From Xylocopa sonorina (taxonomy: Eukaryota > Arthropoda > Insecta > Hymenoptera > Apidae), in assembly GCF_050948175.1 (NCBI RefSeq), contig NC_135194.1, positions 7,804,033 to 7,868,032 of the forward strand: 64,000 nt of DNA, read 5' to 3'. Made by a program: the position numbers and the translations under genes. Numbering within the stretch: the stretch's first letter is position 1; each line of letters opens with the position of its first letter. Below are positions 35,865 to 50,165 of the stretch, piece after piece. The notes beneath the pieces were generated by a model, which had not been told where the DNA came from, made no database searches, and worked only from the letters and a program-made list of their open reading frames with translations.

Positions 35865-38800
35865 TTAAAGACTAGATCCGCCACTGATAAGACCAGCTTT
35901 TGTATCAGTAGATACTTGTTTCTGGAAACAATCATCCAAAAATTGGGCCATTGATAAGTAGAGGTGATTTTTTACCCCTGCTAATGTATGGCTCACATCT
36001 GGATATACCTAAAAATAAAGAAACAGAAAGGTGTGCAAATTATGTTAAATTTGTATTTAAAGTCACTTATCTATCTATGTAAGAGTATAGTAAATATTTG
36101 TTAGCAATTGGAGACATTGTTAAGCATTCACAACTAAGGTTTCCTCGAGTGCGCACATTGAACAAATGACAACAGACATTGGAAACTTGATGGACATTTG
36201 TCATTTTGTGTGTTATGTATGTACATTATGTATAGTACCTGTTGTCGGAAAAGTATGCCCTTTTTCACAAGATGATGCGCAAGTGCCATAGATTGTTGGA
36301 ATTGTACATTATCATCTGCAGTGCCATGCACTAAATAAAACATCTTGTTTCGTAAATGTTCCACTTTAGAATATACATCCGACTCAGCATATCCTTTGTA
36401 ATTTGACACTGCATCTGGTAATCCCATATATCTTTCAGCATATGCTGAATCTATTTCAGTATAAAAATAGAGTTTGTAATTAATTAATTTAATTTAATAA
36501 ATATCAAAAGAAAATGAAATTACAGTACCATAAAGTTTCCATGAAACAACAGGTGCTACACTTATGCCACACTGAAAGACATTTTGCTTAGGATGCGCCA
36601 GCGCAAGAGCAGCTACAAAACCTCCGTAACTCCAACCCCAAACAGCAACACGTTGTTTATCCACAAAATGTAATGAATCTCGCAAATATCTATAAAATTC
36701 ATACTTCATTTACATCTGTTTGAACTAAATATATCTTCAAACCTTTGTAATTAGAGCTACATACAAATACTTCAATAGAAAATTATGTATTAGTTACTTA
36801 CTCGGTTACTTCTAGTTGGTCAGCAACTTCTACAGATCCAAGTCTATAATATACTTCATGGAGGAATTTATAGCCTTGGCCTCCACTACCTCTGCCATCA
36901 ATTTGTGCAACAATCATGTTTTTTCTACTAGCCAAGTAGGTGTTCCAATCGATCTTGAACATATCTGTTACTAATTGCGAGCCTGGTGCACCATACCTGA
37001 AAGTAAAAGATATAATTGAAAAGAGTAAGTGAACCACTAATCGCTATAAACATATTATAGTAATTGCTATAGATAAAGATATACTTACACTTGTACAATT
37101 AAGGGGTATCGAGTGATTTCATCTTCCCTTAATCCAGGTGGTAAATGCAGTTTTACTTGTGCATTATATCCGCCACTTATTTCAACAGGAAATGTTTTAA
37201 CTTGTGGAAGTGCAAGTTTGGCAATTCGTTCCTAAATTAAAGATTTTCAATTTTATATATATTTTATACTTTATATCCTTAAATATCAAGTAGTATTAAG
37301 TGTAACAACTTACACGTAATAATGTATTATTCTGTAAAACATAAATAAGATGTGGCATGGGGAATTCAGTTGCATATAAAGTAACAGTGGGTATACCAGG
37401 TCCATAACATTCTAAGACGAAATAATCAGTGCCAACTGATGGAAAAATAACATTATGATACTGACAGGGTTGATCAGTAAATTCTGAAAATAAATGGTAT
37501 ATTATGTAAATAATATCGTAATTATATAAATTTGTTTAAGAACAATACACACGATTATACTTACTTGGGGGAACATACACTTTCGATTTCTGTCTTTTTG
37601 TAACATTTTCCTTTGGATGACTTTGCTCTGTATTTTGTGCGTTTTCTGCTTGCGTCTCATAATGGTCATGTATATAATTACTATCAGACCAAGTACTATG
37701 ATGAACAGAAGAAGCAGTTCGATGTTTATTTCGGTTTGCTTCTAATGTTTCTGTGCAAGTAATACAAACAGCAGGATGTAGGGACGAACCCACATGTGGT
37801 AATAATGAACTCACATAATAAAGATGCCTCTGACCTGGCCGCATAGGTGGAATACCTATAAAGTATCTATACACACAATTTAGATTAGATTGAAAACATT
37901 TTTAAGTAATTCAACTATTTCGAAAATAACGATTAATTAACGTTTAAAAAAATAATGGAGCTTTTTACTCACATGGTATTATTCGGTTGATCCCATGCCA
38001 CTATTTGTGCAACTTCAAATTTTCCATGAGTAAGTGGAACAACTGTTTTTCGAGCAACATTCACTCTCACAATATGTTTATAATACCCAGCAGGACCATC
38101 CTTAACTGGACTTATAGCAATGTAGCTACTGCCATTTGCTGAAAAGATAGGTGGTTCTGAAGGAATATCTACCCAACCACGATCTTCAGCTTCTATCTTT
38201 TGAATTTCCTACATGAGATATAATGAAACAAATTGAAAAATGATAAAATTATTTTAAAAAATCTGAATCTAATTTAATTATTAGACTATACCTGGCAGTG
38301 CCATAATGGGCTTTTGCAAATGGTAACAACAGAAAGATCTTGTGCACGGGTCAACCATGTTATGCAGACTTCCGTTAAAGATATCCAAGAAGCCGTTGTA
38401 AAGTAATGTTCTCTGTTAATGGATTTAAACATTGATAATGTTTATAGATAAGATTTTGTTACATTTAATAATTATTTAAATTTACAGAGTATTTCATTAA
38501 AGCAATTTGCATGATGTTTCATAGCAATTAATTCTATAGGAATGCAATTTTAACTCTCTCAGTGCGAATACTCTAAACTAACTTATGCCAGATGCATTCA
38601 TTTGAACTGTACAGTACACCAGTCATTGATATATATGTAATCAAATAAAAGCTAAAGTGGCAATTTTAAAACAATGATAAATAATATTAAAAATTGAGAA
38701 AAAGCTCGGCTTTTACCAAAATTCGACTGAAACTTTATCTTCTTAATGCTTGGATTACATACTTGTATACCACGTACATATCGCAATTGACTCTATAGAG

Positions 38801-41800
38801 CGGATAAAATTTATGCAATGAAAAAATCCTGTTTCAGAGTTCCGCACTAAAGGAGTATATACGTTTATTGCTGACTCACAGATCGTAAATTTGAGCCATG
38901 TAGGCACAAGTATAAGCTATAGACCAGTGATTGATCGACACACTATCAACTTCTGATATACAGGAGTTGACGGTGCTTCGACGTCGGCAGCAAACGTATT
39001 AACATATTACTACTAATAATTCGTTATATCTATGCAAGCTAGTAAAACTAAAATATTTTAATAATAATAAGATGCGTCTGGATTGTCACTTTGATGATCC
39101 AAATTCATTTGTTTTCCCTGTTATACTCTGATTATCGTAAGGCAACTGATCCACGAAGCAATCCACCAAATACGCCTCCAATACGCTTTTACGCAACACG
39201 CAATGTAAAACAATGAACTTATGTAGCCAGTTTTATCGTATGTGCAATGTGCTTATTATAAATCGAAAGGAATACTCTAAAGATGATTAAAAAGAACTGG
39301 AAAGGAAAAGTTTAAGAAAAGAACTAGAAAGAGCATTTCTCCTAACAGTATATGTATACATTGATATGATGATCAGCTAAGTTATATCTATCTAGAAGAA
39401 GGCTTCTGTATCTATAAGTTTTAATGTTATCCACCAAATTCCTTACGAAAAATCAGAGTACATATTTCTTTAGTTATAAAAAGGAAGCTATGGTTTTTTT
39501 TTACCTTTAAAAACAGCAAAAGAATGAAAGCAAATTAAAGGGAAAAGATATCTATAATGCACACTAAAAAAATGTGAATAAAAATTGCTAAGCTCCATTA
39601 AATACTCGTTTATGTGCTAGGACATAAAAGAAAGTATTGTCTACATATACCATATGTTTGAGATTAAAATGAGATGATTTCTAAGATCCATACTGTAAAA
39701 AATACCTCAAGTGTGTAAGAGTTAACATAAGAATGCTTGTATTTTTTATTAAAAAATTCAAAAAACTATTTTACAAAAAATTATGTTCAATTAAATATTG
39801 AACTTATATTTAACATTGAGGATACTGTTCACTTTCTTTAATTGATGGAAATATATCTGTGTAATTATTTAAAAAAATTACATTAAAGAAACCTATTTGG
39901 TATATTAGAAAATAAAAAAAAAAAAACAGTTACAACTACTCTTAGAAAAAATCAAACGAAATATTGTTTTTTTTTGTATCTCTTAAAGAAAATAAATGTT
40001 TTTACTTTCTAACATTAAATTTATAACATTTTGTATCTTAAAAAAATATATATAAAGATTATATTTTTATATTAATAAAATTGTTATTTTATAAAATCAA
40101 AAACTGAATTTATAAATTATTACTAAAGTTTATTACAAATTAAAAAGTATTCTTAAAGACCAGCTCATTTTAAACCAAAGAAAAACTACTCTCCTCGTGT
40201 ATATCTTAAAGTATCTTGCCGAAAGAATATGCTTCCTTTTTTGAAGTACCTTGGGAGTGTCACCATAGAAACATCTAAATGTTTCTTGTAAAAAATAACA
40301 AAGTGCAATCTCTATTCAAGACATTTTCAATTTTGTTCAGTCTTTTTTTTGTTAAGATGAATAATATTACACCTAATGAGGAAAAATTAATAAGAGAAAA
40401 TTTGTTCGAGCACCCCATAGTCCAAACTTTATAAGTAAACTCACACATGCTCGATGATAGATGGCGGTTTCACTACCTTCGTATGAATATTCTTTGGATC
40501 TGCTAAATCTGCTACATAGAGTCGTACCACAGGGTTTGCTGTTCCTGGCTATAAATCAAGAGTAATATCTAGTTTTATTTCATGAGAAATTATCAGATAT
40601 TAAAATAAAGTAAATTGAATTTAAGGATAACTATATTGTAATCTACATAAGATATATCTATATTTCAAACTGATCAATTCCAATTTCTCAAATTTAATAT
40701 AACAAGTGATTAGTTCTTAACTTTACTTATGAAGCTTTACCTTAGGATAACGTAGTGATCGTATATCAGGATATAAAGCTTTATTTCCTTCTCCAAACCA
40801 AGATATATGCATTTCTTCGACAAGTGAATCATTGAAAGAGGCATATAACATCATATGGCCATCAGATGACATCCAAATTGCTTCTGCACGATGCAGAATC
40901 TCCTCTATAAGTACACAAAGAGTATATATTTCTTAATATCCATACTATCCACTTTAATTGCAAGTGTATTATATATTTATTAAAAACAAATTATTTCAAC
41001 TATATTACCTTCATAAAGCCAATCTGGTAATCCATTAGATAGAATACCAGGAACTGCTGTATCAGTAACTCGATAGCCTGTATTACTCCTAGGGCTTATT
41101 GTATAATAAATATCATAATCTTGGACCATAACTAATCCATGACCACGTGGAGTCCATTGTGCCAACAAAAGATAGGGATGAACTTCTTTTTCAGGATATG
41201 GAGTCAGTGGTATAAATTCTCTGCAATAATAAAATGTTTAGTTAGTATTATTTATTAAATAGCTGAACATATATTTATTATAATAATAGATATAATAAAA
41301 TTAATTTTGGCTATAATAAAATTTGTTTAAGTGGTTCTCACACAATTCACAATTCAAACAACAATTAGTAATCTGTAAATTTATGTATAGGCATTTATAT
41401 GAGGATTACTTTGTTTTCTGTTAATTATAGGACAGTTAAATTTTTTATTAAAAAGAATTAAATGCAAATTTTTATATTGATATGTTTATTTAAAATTAAT
41501 TAACAAGAAAGAAGCAAATTATTTTTACTAACCGTGTGTTTACGTCATAAATTGTATATTGTGCTAAATAAGAATATCGGAAGAGTTTCTTCACATTGCG
41601 CGCAAGGAGCAAATAATTACGATCCGGTGACAATGAGAACTTCGCAGGATTCAGTATCCTCTGTATGCAAAATACCTCTTAATGTTCTGTTTTGCTAAAA
41701 AGCCTAAGTATAAATATACAAATATTTGCTAATAAACATAACTAGTTGTATCTGTACAAACAGATCACAAAATCGTATACATACCTGTCAAGTATAAATA

Positions 41801-44132
41801 TATACTTTGCTTTACATTATATCATTCCAATAAATCCAAAATGAAATAAATTAAAATATGGAAATAATCAACTTGAACTTACGAAAGTTTCGTTGGGCAT
41901 TAAACTGTGGGAAGTGATGTTTTTTGAGGAAACGTGTAATAGAGAAATTCCGCCCCACACATCTCGGTAACAAATGTGCTGTCCGCTTACCCATGATCCG
42001 TTAAAAAGCAGAGGTGTTAATTCCCCAGAAAGTACCTGTAAGGCATACATTTTGTATTAAGGCAATTTTAAATTATTATCAATTTTTTTAAATTGTATTA
42101 TTTACCTCCGAAAGTTTTAATCTAGCACCTCTTACTCTGGGACCTTCATCTGGTGGTGTTAGTAAGACAACTGATGTCACAATCAATGCTAGGACAGCAA
42201 CGATCACAAGTAGGGCTATCAAAATACCACGCCAGTTCCTCTGATTCGGATTTGCTGATACTAGCTCCTATCACAAAGGTACTCACTAACGCCAACGCCA
42301 GATAATTATGTTGTATAAATACTTAGATAATCTTAACTTTTAATTAATATATTTATAGAAAAAATGGTACATATTATAAATAAGAGTATTAAATATTATG
42401 AAAGGAACAAAATACTTAAATAAACTCAACATTAAAGGTAAACTCATTAACAGATCTTGCCTCGGTTTTGCAATAATTACAATAAACAATAATCAAACTA
42501 ATCGTATAGCTTGTCTAAAACATCTGTTTTTAATCGAAATAGTTGTAACGTTAATAGTATACGTTTTCTCTAAATGATAAGTACAAATATCATCAGTTTA
42601 AGAATTTAAAGATGAAAGACGAAAGTATATTCGTTCAACATCTAGAAAACAATAGAATTTCATATTGCAATCCTTAGTAATTTTTGTTATAAGTAATGAA
42701 GAAGATAATTTAATTCATTCATGAACATTTATATATATTATGAATTGGAAATTATGTTTATAGTTTTCTTTGCTTTCTCTTGGCATTCTTTTTTTGGTAA
42801 CTTCACAAATTATTGTTTCCAATAAATCCATTAAGTTTAAGATTCCAGGGAATTTATTAAGTTTAAACTTGTACTAACAAAATCACGCAAAAATAAAATA
42901 AAATAAAATAAAATAAAATAAATTAAAAATAGAATTAACAATTAGAGCTATCTCGTATAACGTGGCGAACTATTTGCAAATTATATATCCGATCTATAAA
43001 AACTTTCATTAATTTTTCCAAAAAAAAATTATGTGGTATCAGAAAATGTTTTGAATGTTATAAGAAATCTATAGATTACAACGATAAATTACTATGTATA
43101 AACACTAATTACATAATAGGTTCTTAATATAACTTGTAGAAATTAATATAGTTAATATTAGATTAAAGTATGTTAATAGGTCAATGTTAACATTTTACGT
43201 ATATTTATAGATAACGTAATTATTGATCTAGCAACCTAAGAGTAACTGTTTTTAAAATTTTAATTTCATACAAAATTATTCATTTCATTGAATTTATTAC
43301 GTTAGATAACTTATATTAAGAAAATATCAAGTATTAACTCACAATTATACTTAATACTATATTATTTCCCACATATATAATATTTCGCAATTGCATTAGA
43401 ATTTATATTAAGAGAATAAGGAAAAGATAGTTCTATTCCATAATTATAGCTAAGCAACAATTTTACATTAAATAACTTCAAATAAGTTCCAAATAAATTT
43501 GTAGAGAAATAGCTTCTAATAAGCTACATAAACGTGAATATATTAACAAAACTTAATTTAATTAAAGACATATACATGCTTCTTAATTGTCTTAAATGTC
43601 GACGAATTTTCAGAAGAAAGATTTTATTCACTTTATTACTCCTTTATGCGTAGAAGTTTTAATTACAAATTTGTGGAATATCCTTTATGCAGTGGATACC
43701 ATTTATAAGTATAATATAATAATTGTATATTTATGAAACAAAGCTGATCTAAACGATTAAAGCGATGAAAAAGGCTAATGAACATTACCGTAAGTTTTAC
43801 TGTAAATTGGTAAAACTTTCCAAATTGCACATTTACTGCATTATTTATCGTGCAATATAAATTTATTATATTATATTATAATTATTTTATATTTCTAAAA
43901 AAATTCGGCCAATATGTAAGCCATTATTTAAATTTAGACGATTCTTACGGTATTAAATACAGATATTGTAAATTTAATATTTTACTAAATCGAGACATTT
44001 ATGTGAACAACATCAAACAGATTATTATTTTTCACGTTTACTCGAGGGAAAAGGGAGAACGAGAATTTCACGAGAAACATAAAGGAATCGTTTAATTACC
44101 TCGTCGTCGTAAATGTTATCGTGATCTGCCAT
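35865..44132 (-). CDS. Type II membrane dipeptidyl peptidase, DPP6/DPP10-like with intact DPP4 active site
   Basis: Sixteen exons give 879 aa. From the 5' end: 44100-44132, 42106-42267, 41883-42035, 41533-41660, 41009-41220, 40741-40904, 40445-40548, 38292-38412, 37973-38208, 37565-37866, 37314-37483, 37089-37231, 36802-36996, 36529-36689, 36239-36450, 35865-36008. Every phase closes. A short cytoplasmic tail (MADHDNIYDDE) is followed by SANPNQRNWRGILIALLVI, the DPP6/DPP10 juxtamembrane and membrane signature. A beta-propeller and an alpha/beta hydrolase domain come next. The catalytic residues are present: Ser in GWSYGGF, Asp in GTADDNVQF and His in YPDVSHTL. The substrate-anchoring Glu pair is also present in DWLYEEEILH. 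S9B enzymes remove Xaa-Pro dipeptides, whereas vertebrate DPP6/DPP10 are inactive partners of Kv4 channels. Exon 10 adds a polar His/Asn-rich insert of about 60 residues. The closest fly gene may be omega, but I have not verified that. Confidence 0.93.
38413..40444. other. 2-kb intron of the dipeptidyl peptidase gene
   Basis: AT-rich intron 7 separates the exon ending IIEHV from the exon starting EHYFTTAS. I see no gene, RNA or clear repeat in it, apart from A/T homopolymer runs. Confidence 0.55.
42891..42921. repeat. (AAAAT)n microsatellite
   Basis: About six tandem AAAAT units lie in the first intron of the dipeptidyl peptidase gene. Confidence 0.9.
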
Positions 44133-46648
44133 CGGTGGAGTGGATCAATATTCCGATACTTCTGTTGAATTAAAAAAGCAAACAACAGAAGATCGTACTA
44201 AGGCTTATCCCGTCCGGAACTGCGACAAATGTTGTAGCCTCTGGAGCAGCGTGGTACATGGATACGTACGCACTGACATATGTGATAAAAAGAAGCACAA
44301 CGGAAATAATGTGGGAAAACGAAGAACGAAAGACAGCTATACCCGAGTAACGATCCTGCGGCACGTTACAATCCCTTAACTTCTACCTTGCACCGTGCGA
44401 AATTTTCGGTACTGGTATGGAGATTGTTCCCAATGATGCTGGAGGAACGAAGCCTGCGCGGTTCTGATGCTGCGCGATTCTTTACTTCACTCTTTTCTCC
44501 TTCTCTATATTTAAATTAATTCCAATCTGAATAGGATCATTGGAATTCTATCATTAATAATCAACGACTTTAACGAGGAGTCATTGGATATTAAGAATGA
44601 TCGATTAAGATTCCATAGCTTTATTTCATTATCAAACATAGCAGATTAATTGTACATCGTACATTTGAATTGAACTTAAAATACGGTTGTTTATTAATTT
44701 AATATTAATTATTGCCAGTATAGATTTGATTCGATCTAATTTACATTGTCAGGAAGATTTTCATATTACCTTCCATATCTCGTATAAATTTGTATCATTT
44801 GGATATTTTTATGGTACTTATCATTTGTTGTGTATAATACAAAAGCATTCAACTAAATCTATTCCATTAAAATATTTTATTCAGTGTGTTATAAATATTT
44901 AAATATAAACAATATCTGATACACATATGTACCATGTGTATTTCTAAATTTTTTACACAATTATTTTTACTGTTATTACAATATTTTTATGTAATATTAT
45001 ACAAATATTAGGTTTTATTAATTCTTCTTAATATCGACGATAATTTTATTCATTATTACGAGTAACTAAGATGAAACATATTACCACGTATCAAAAATAA
45101 TATTTTAAAAAAATATGATGCGGAGCATATATGGTGCTGTTGTGAAAAATTGATATTTTCCAAAAGATTTTGTACATCTGTAAATTCTTTATTTAATATC
45201 AATATTTTTCTTTTATTTGAAAGCATCTAAATTACTATAAGTAGATCAAATATCGTGAAAAACAATTCGTAGACCATCCTGTAAAAGCTTTTATTACACA
45301 ATAAATATATTTTATTAAAACATAAAGAGTGAACTAAAAGTAGTTTAAATAGTACAGACAAGTATTTATATTGATTTCCACAAAAATATGAAACCAAATA
45401 CTTACTAAATAAAAAGGAGAGATATAATAATATCTGTATATGCGTAATGATCTTTCGTTTTTCATCTGCAGAAAAAATGGTATTTCTCTTAATCTGAAGT
45501 GTATGTCTATAAGTTATAGTGGTGAGTTACAGAGCTTTTATATGCGACCCAGTATATTCACAGACATAGATCAATATCTACTGCGTTTGCGTATTAGTTA
45601 AGCAAAACGGTATGCAGAGCGCGAATTTATCCTTCACTTCGTTAAACTTTATCAATTAATAACTAAAATTTACTTCGTATCATGAAATAATTCCATAATT
45701 GATAGTAAATCTTAATGTGAATCACATTTTTAGTTTGAAGTCCCATAATAATAACGTGCAAACATAATTGCATTATTGCATGCATATATATATATACGCA
45801 ATTTAGAATACAAGTATATAAATTATCTTCATTGCTTTAACGCCAACAAATAATTCCCATTTTCTCCTTAATAGTGCTATATATTATTTAGATACAATAT
45901 AATATTAATAACTAAACAAAATTATAGATATATGCATACACTTAGTTTATGTTTCTATAGAAAATATACAAATATGTGTGCAGACTTAATTCGAGTACTT
46001 TATACAGACTGTTTCAATGATTCTGACGTCTGGTTTGACACTAACACAAATGTCAGCCAGGGATTTACAGAGCAGAAAATGCGTAAGAAGTATGCGCAGA
46101 AATCATTCCAACTTTAAGTATTTTATACATCGAATCTTAATATTCAATATTTTAAAACACAATGAGAAATAAAATAGCAACGTGTGAAGTACAACATATT
46201 ATGCTTACCATTTTTTACGAAAAAAAAATTATAAAACATTTGATGTAAGAATGACTTCTTTGGTACATCGCTTGTGCAACTCATAGTCGGCATATTATTC
46301 TATTTATTTCTGTTCGTTTATTCAGTATCTGAATAAATAATATTAATTATCGATTTAATTAATGAGAAATACATTTAACCGATTTAAATATCCCGCCTAA
46401 TCAAACAGACAATTGAAAGACCAAGGTCAAGCAAGAATTATAAAGATATTGCTCGAAGTGTCGCCCTTCTTAGTGTAACTATACTCTTTGGTCAACATAT
46501 GTACGTCATATGATTCATACATAAGTATACAGTGATTTGTGAAATAAACGTGTTCCACTGTGTAGTTATAGCCTTAATTCTATCTTTCTCCATTTTATTA
46601 AATAATAGATATACGTATAACCGGAAAAATAATTTTATAGTGTTAAAT
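44133..46648. promoter_or_regulatory. Shared upstream region of divergent dipeptidyl peptidase and ZC3H3 genes
   Basis: The two start codons point away from each other across 2.5 kb, so both promoters and 5' leaders must lie here. The first 350 bases next to the peptidase gene are less AT-rich and probably hold its promoter. The rest is AT-rich and contains a copy of the repeat terminus found at 4711-5554. No open frame here looks coding. Confidence 0.5.
46001..46112. repeat. Solo diverged copy of the 4711-5554 inverted terminus
   Basis: Shared landmarks with the right arm at 5394-5554, in order: TACAGACT with TTTCA, a GAG(C/G)AGAAAATGCG block, TGCGCA and AATCATTCC. Identity is moderate. No matching opposite arm was found nearby. 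Confidence 0.45.
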
Positions 46649-49600
46649 ATGGATGAAACTTTAATCGGAGAAATACACTATTTAACACGTAAGTTTATAT
46701 TTTAGTCAAATTACCTTAACGTTGAACGTTGTGACGAACAACAGTTTTATCTACGCATATGTAAGTCTAACAAAAAAATAGAATTACGTTATCGTTTCAT
46801 GTATTATTTAAACAACTATTACGTGTATAAATATTAAGGCGTAAAAATAATAGAAAAAAGTAATGCGTCTAGGCTAGTTTTGCAATAGTAAACATACACA
46901 TAAGTTTATCTAAAACAAAAATAATCAAGTATTCAAGTAGCTACACCAATTATGATTATTAATAGCATGATATGTAATTTCTGTAACATGTAATTTTAAT
47001 AATATATTTTATTCAATTATTTCACATGTAATGTGTATTTGTAATATGTTCTTTCTCAAAATAAATATTATTTATTTTAGGTTTAATAGAGGATTACAAG
47101 AAAAGCTCGTCAAACAAGTTTTGTTGTATCGAGAAACCTATCGTTAACCAAAACTTAAATTATACAAAATCACAAGAATCTATAAACTTACTTAATAGAT
47201 CTCAACAATTGTCTAGAACACTTAATACCACTTCATGTGATAAATTAACAAGCACTAATGTGTACATTAATCCAAACTTTAAACATCAAAATTCTGCAAT
47301 CTATATTAATCCAAAATTGCATACAAAGCCTTTGGTGCATGTTAATCCAAAGATGATGAAAAATGTTATCAAATCTAATGAAAATGTGCAAAGTAATTCT
47401 ATAAGTATAACAAGTGCAATAGGTACGAACCAACATTCTGTACAGAAATCGGTACATGTTAATCCAAAATTAATGAAAAAGTTATCTTCCTCTGTACAAT
47501 CTAAACCTATAGAACAGAAAGAAGTAGTTAAACAAAATATTACACATTCTGTTTGTTCGAGATTAAAGTTTGTTAAAAATGCAAATTCTCCAAAAGTTAT
47601 TCCCAATCAAAAGAAACTAAATAATTCTAATATTGTAATATTATCACAAAGAAAACTTGTACGTGTAAGGCGTGGATCGAGAAAGTCATTAAGCACATCT
47701 CAAGCAGAACTTTGTAAGACTAAAAAATCATTAAATTCGATAGTAAAAAATGTTAAGCCTGCATCTCAGAGAACTGTAAAAACGAGAATAAATGCTTTAC
47801 AACAGTCAATTAGTAAAGATAATAACTTTGTAAAATTGCCAATTATAAAACCTAAAATAAACAAATACAGAATAGATCGAACAGCACCAAAAATAAATAC
47901 TGGAGAATCCGCTGCCCTTGCTCAAAAAAAGACTGTGTATGTATCCGAAGAATTCTATTTATTTATTAATTCCAATCAGTTTATAATCCAATTTTCTAAA
48001 AATTAACCATACTTACAAATATTTTACAGAAATAATAAAATGGAATTAATCACAATTGGGGGAATTGTTTATAAATCTTCCAAGAATCATTTAGTACGTA
48101 AAAGTTATGGAATTAAAAGTAAGTCATAATATAAAATGCATGTATTATATAAATTCCATTTATATATTTTCATATCTTCCAATTTCAGAAAAACGAACCA
48201 CAAATTTTAAAGCTGACAAATTTATTATAACAACTAATGGAAAAAAATTATGCAGAGTAAAATCTGTGAAGGAAATGTCAGGAAACTTCAGTACAAAAAT
48301 ATTAAGTACAGCGAATGAAAGTAAGGTGTCATCCAGCATCTTACAAAAAGTAAATTATAGAAATAATATAAGGTATGTAATTATCGTTTGTATTTCATCA
48401 TCTGCATATTTTATCACTCAACTTCCGCATAATCTTTCTTTCTGTATCTCTCTTATATATTTTATAAATGTGTTCACATATTTGATATTCCTGTTATTCC
48501 CTACAAAGTAAAATATTATTGTACTATTTTTTGTCATTTACAGCAATAAAGTCAAACAAAAAAGTATACAGATATTACGCAACAAGATGCAGAAAAATAA
48601 TCAACCATGTTTAATATTTCAAAAATTTGGATATTGTTCAAATCATGAGAAAGGAATTTGTGTGAAACGTCACGATAAGAAACAAATTAGTCTGTGTAAA
48701 AAGTAAGATTATGTTCTTATTTATGTCAATAAACAATTATTTGAAAGGGGGTATCAGAGTGGATGATGTAACTAAGAAGAGTTTTTATAGAAATTGAATT
48801 TAAAATATGGAGATACTCAAGTACATATGTACAGCACAAATCTTTAAATTCAATTTTCTCAAAAAAAATTTGATTCTATATCATTCATCTAATGGAATAA
48901 TTTTTTTTTAGATTTCTTCAAGGAAATTGTTTATTAGATAAATGTCCACTATCTCATGATGTAGGTCCAGAAAAAATGCCAACTTGCAAATACTTCTTGG
49001 AAGGTTGCTGTACACGAGATGCTTGTCCCTATCGTCACATCAAAGTTTCTTCCAATACTCCAATTTGTATAGATTTTTTGCGAGGATATTGTGGCAAAGG
49101 TAGTGAGGTAAGTGCAATGTTTTTAATCATGACGTTATTAGAAAATACTTAACAAAAATTTTATTAAATTATTTAAATACAAATATGAAACATTTTTTAA
49201 AAGATTGGGCATATAATATATAGTTAATATTTTATACATATCAGTAATTTCCAAAGATAAATTTTAACAGATAATTTATGGATTTAATTGATTATTTTAT
49301 TATTTAAATGCAAACTCTAATGCATAATTTAAGGGAGTTTATTAGTATGTACAGTGTTATATAAAAAATACTTAATACATTATTTTTTTATTTTTAATTT
49401 AGAATATTTGGTGATACTATATTTAATAGTAATTCATTCATTTATATTATGTACATAATTATTGAGTGATAAATATTTCTATTTTTTGGTAATAGTAATT
49501 TTCGTTTACAATTAATTTTAAAATTTATTAAGGTAGAAAAAACATTTATATTTTTTAGTTCAATATTTAGTTCAGAAAAATATAGTGACAATGTATTATA

Positions 49601-50165
49601 GTATTTATTATTTTAATTTTTCAATAAGTATTACACGTGAATATATATATATATATTTTTAATATTCTCTTGTGTGTGTTAAAAAACAATATTTCAAAAG
49701 ATCTGGGAGTCTCTTCTTTTACAGTGTAAACAGCGTCATGAAAATTTGTGTCCTGAATTCGACAAAACAAAAAAGTGCAGTAAAGGTAAGCATTGTCCTT
49801 ATCCACATAAATTACAATCTTCTAACAAACAAAATCACTTAAAAAGAAAATATAATGTACCCAGTAATCAACCAAAACCACCTACTACAAAAGATACTTT
49901 CTCTCCTAATGCTGAGAATAAACTTAGGTATTACGAGCAAGCAGACACTTTAAACAAATCTCTTGAAAAAAAACGAGAAAGTATCATGAAAAAAGTTAAA
50001 CTTATGAAAAGAATAGAATCTGTAGCTAGTTCCAATATACCGGTTGAAATATCTGATGATACAAATTCGGAAATATCAGGATGTAGTGACAAATTAGTTT
50101 CTAATACAAAAATAATAAAACGACCTCCAATTGGAGTTCTGCCTGCTTATATACCTATTGATTAA
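46649..50165 (+). CDS. ZC3H3: ZC3H3-like protein with five CCCH zinc fingers
   Basis: Seven exons give 654 aa: 46649-46688, 47081-47936, 48030-48118, 48189-48372, 48544-48702, 48912-49107 and 49725-50165. All junctions close in phase. The N-terminal half is Ser/Asn/Lys-rich and has four short repeats around a (Y/H)(I/V)NP(N/K) core. The C-terminal part has five CCCH fingers: CLIFQKFGYC...CVKRH, CKKFLQGNCLLDKCPLSH, CKYFLEGCCTRDACPYRH, CIDFLRGYCGKGSECKQRH and CPEFDKTKKCSKGKHCPYPH. It ends with RPPIGVLPAYIPI. Five tandem fingers after a basic tail match ZC3H3, which works in poly(A) mRNA maturation and nuclear export. The fingers resemble those of CPSF30 (CPSF4), but the long N-terminal region and the C-terminal motif argue against CPSF4. 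Confidence 0.9.
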
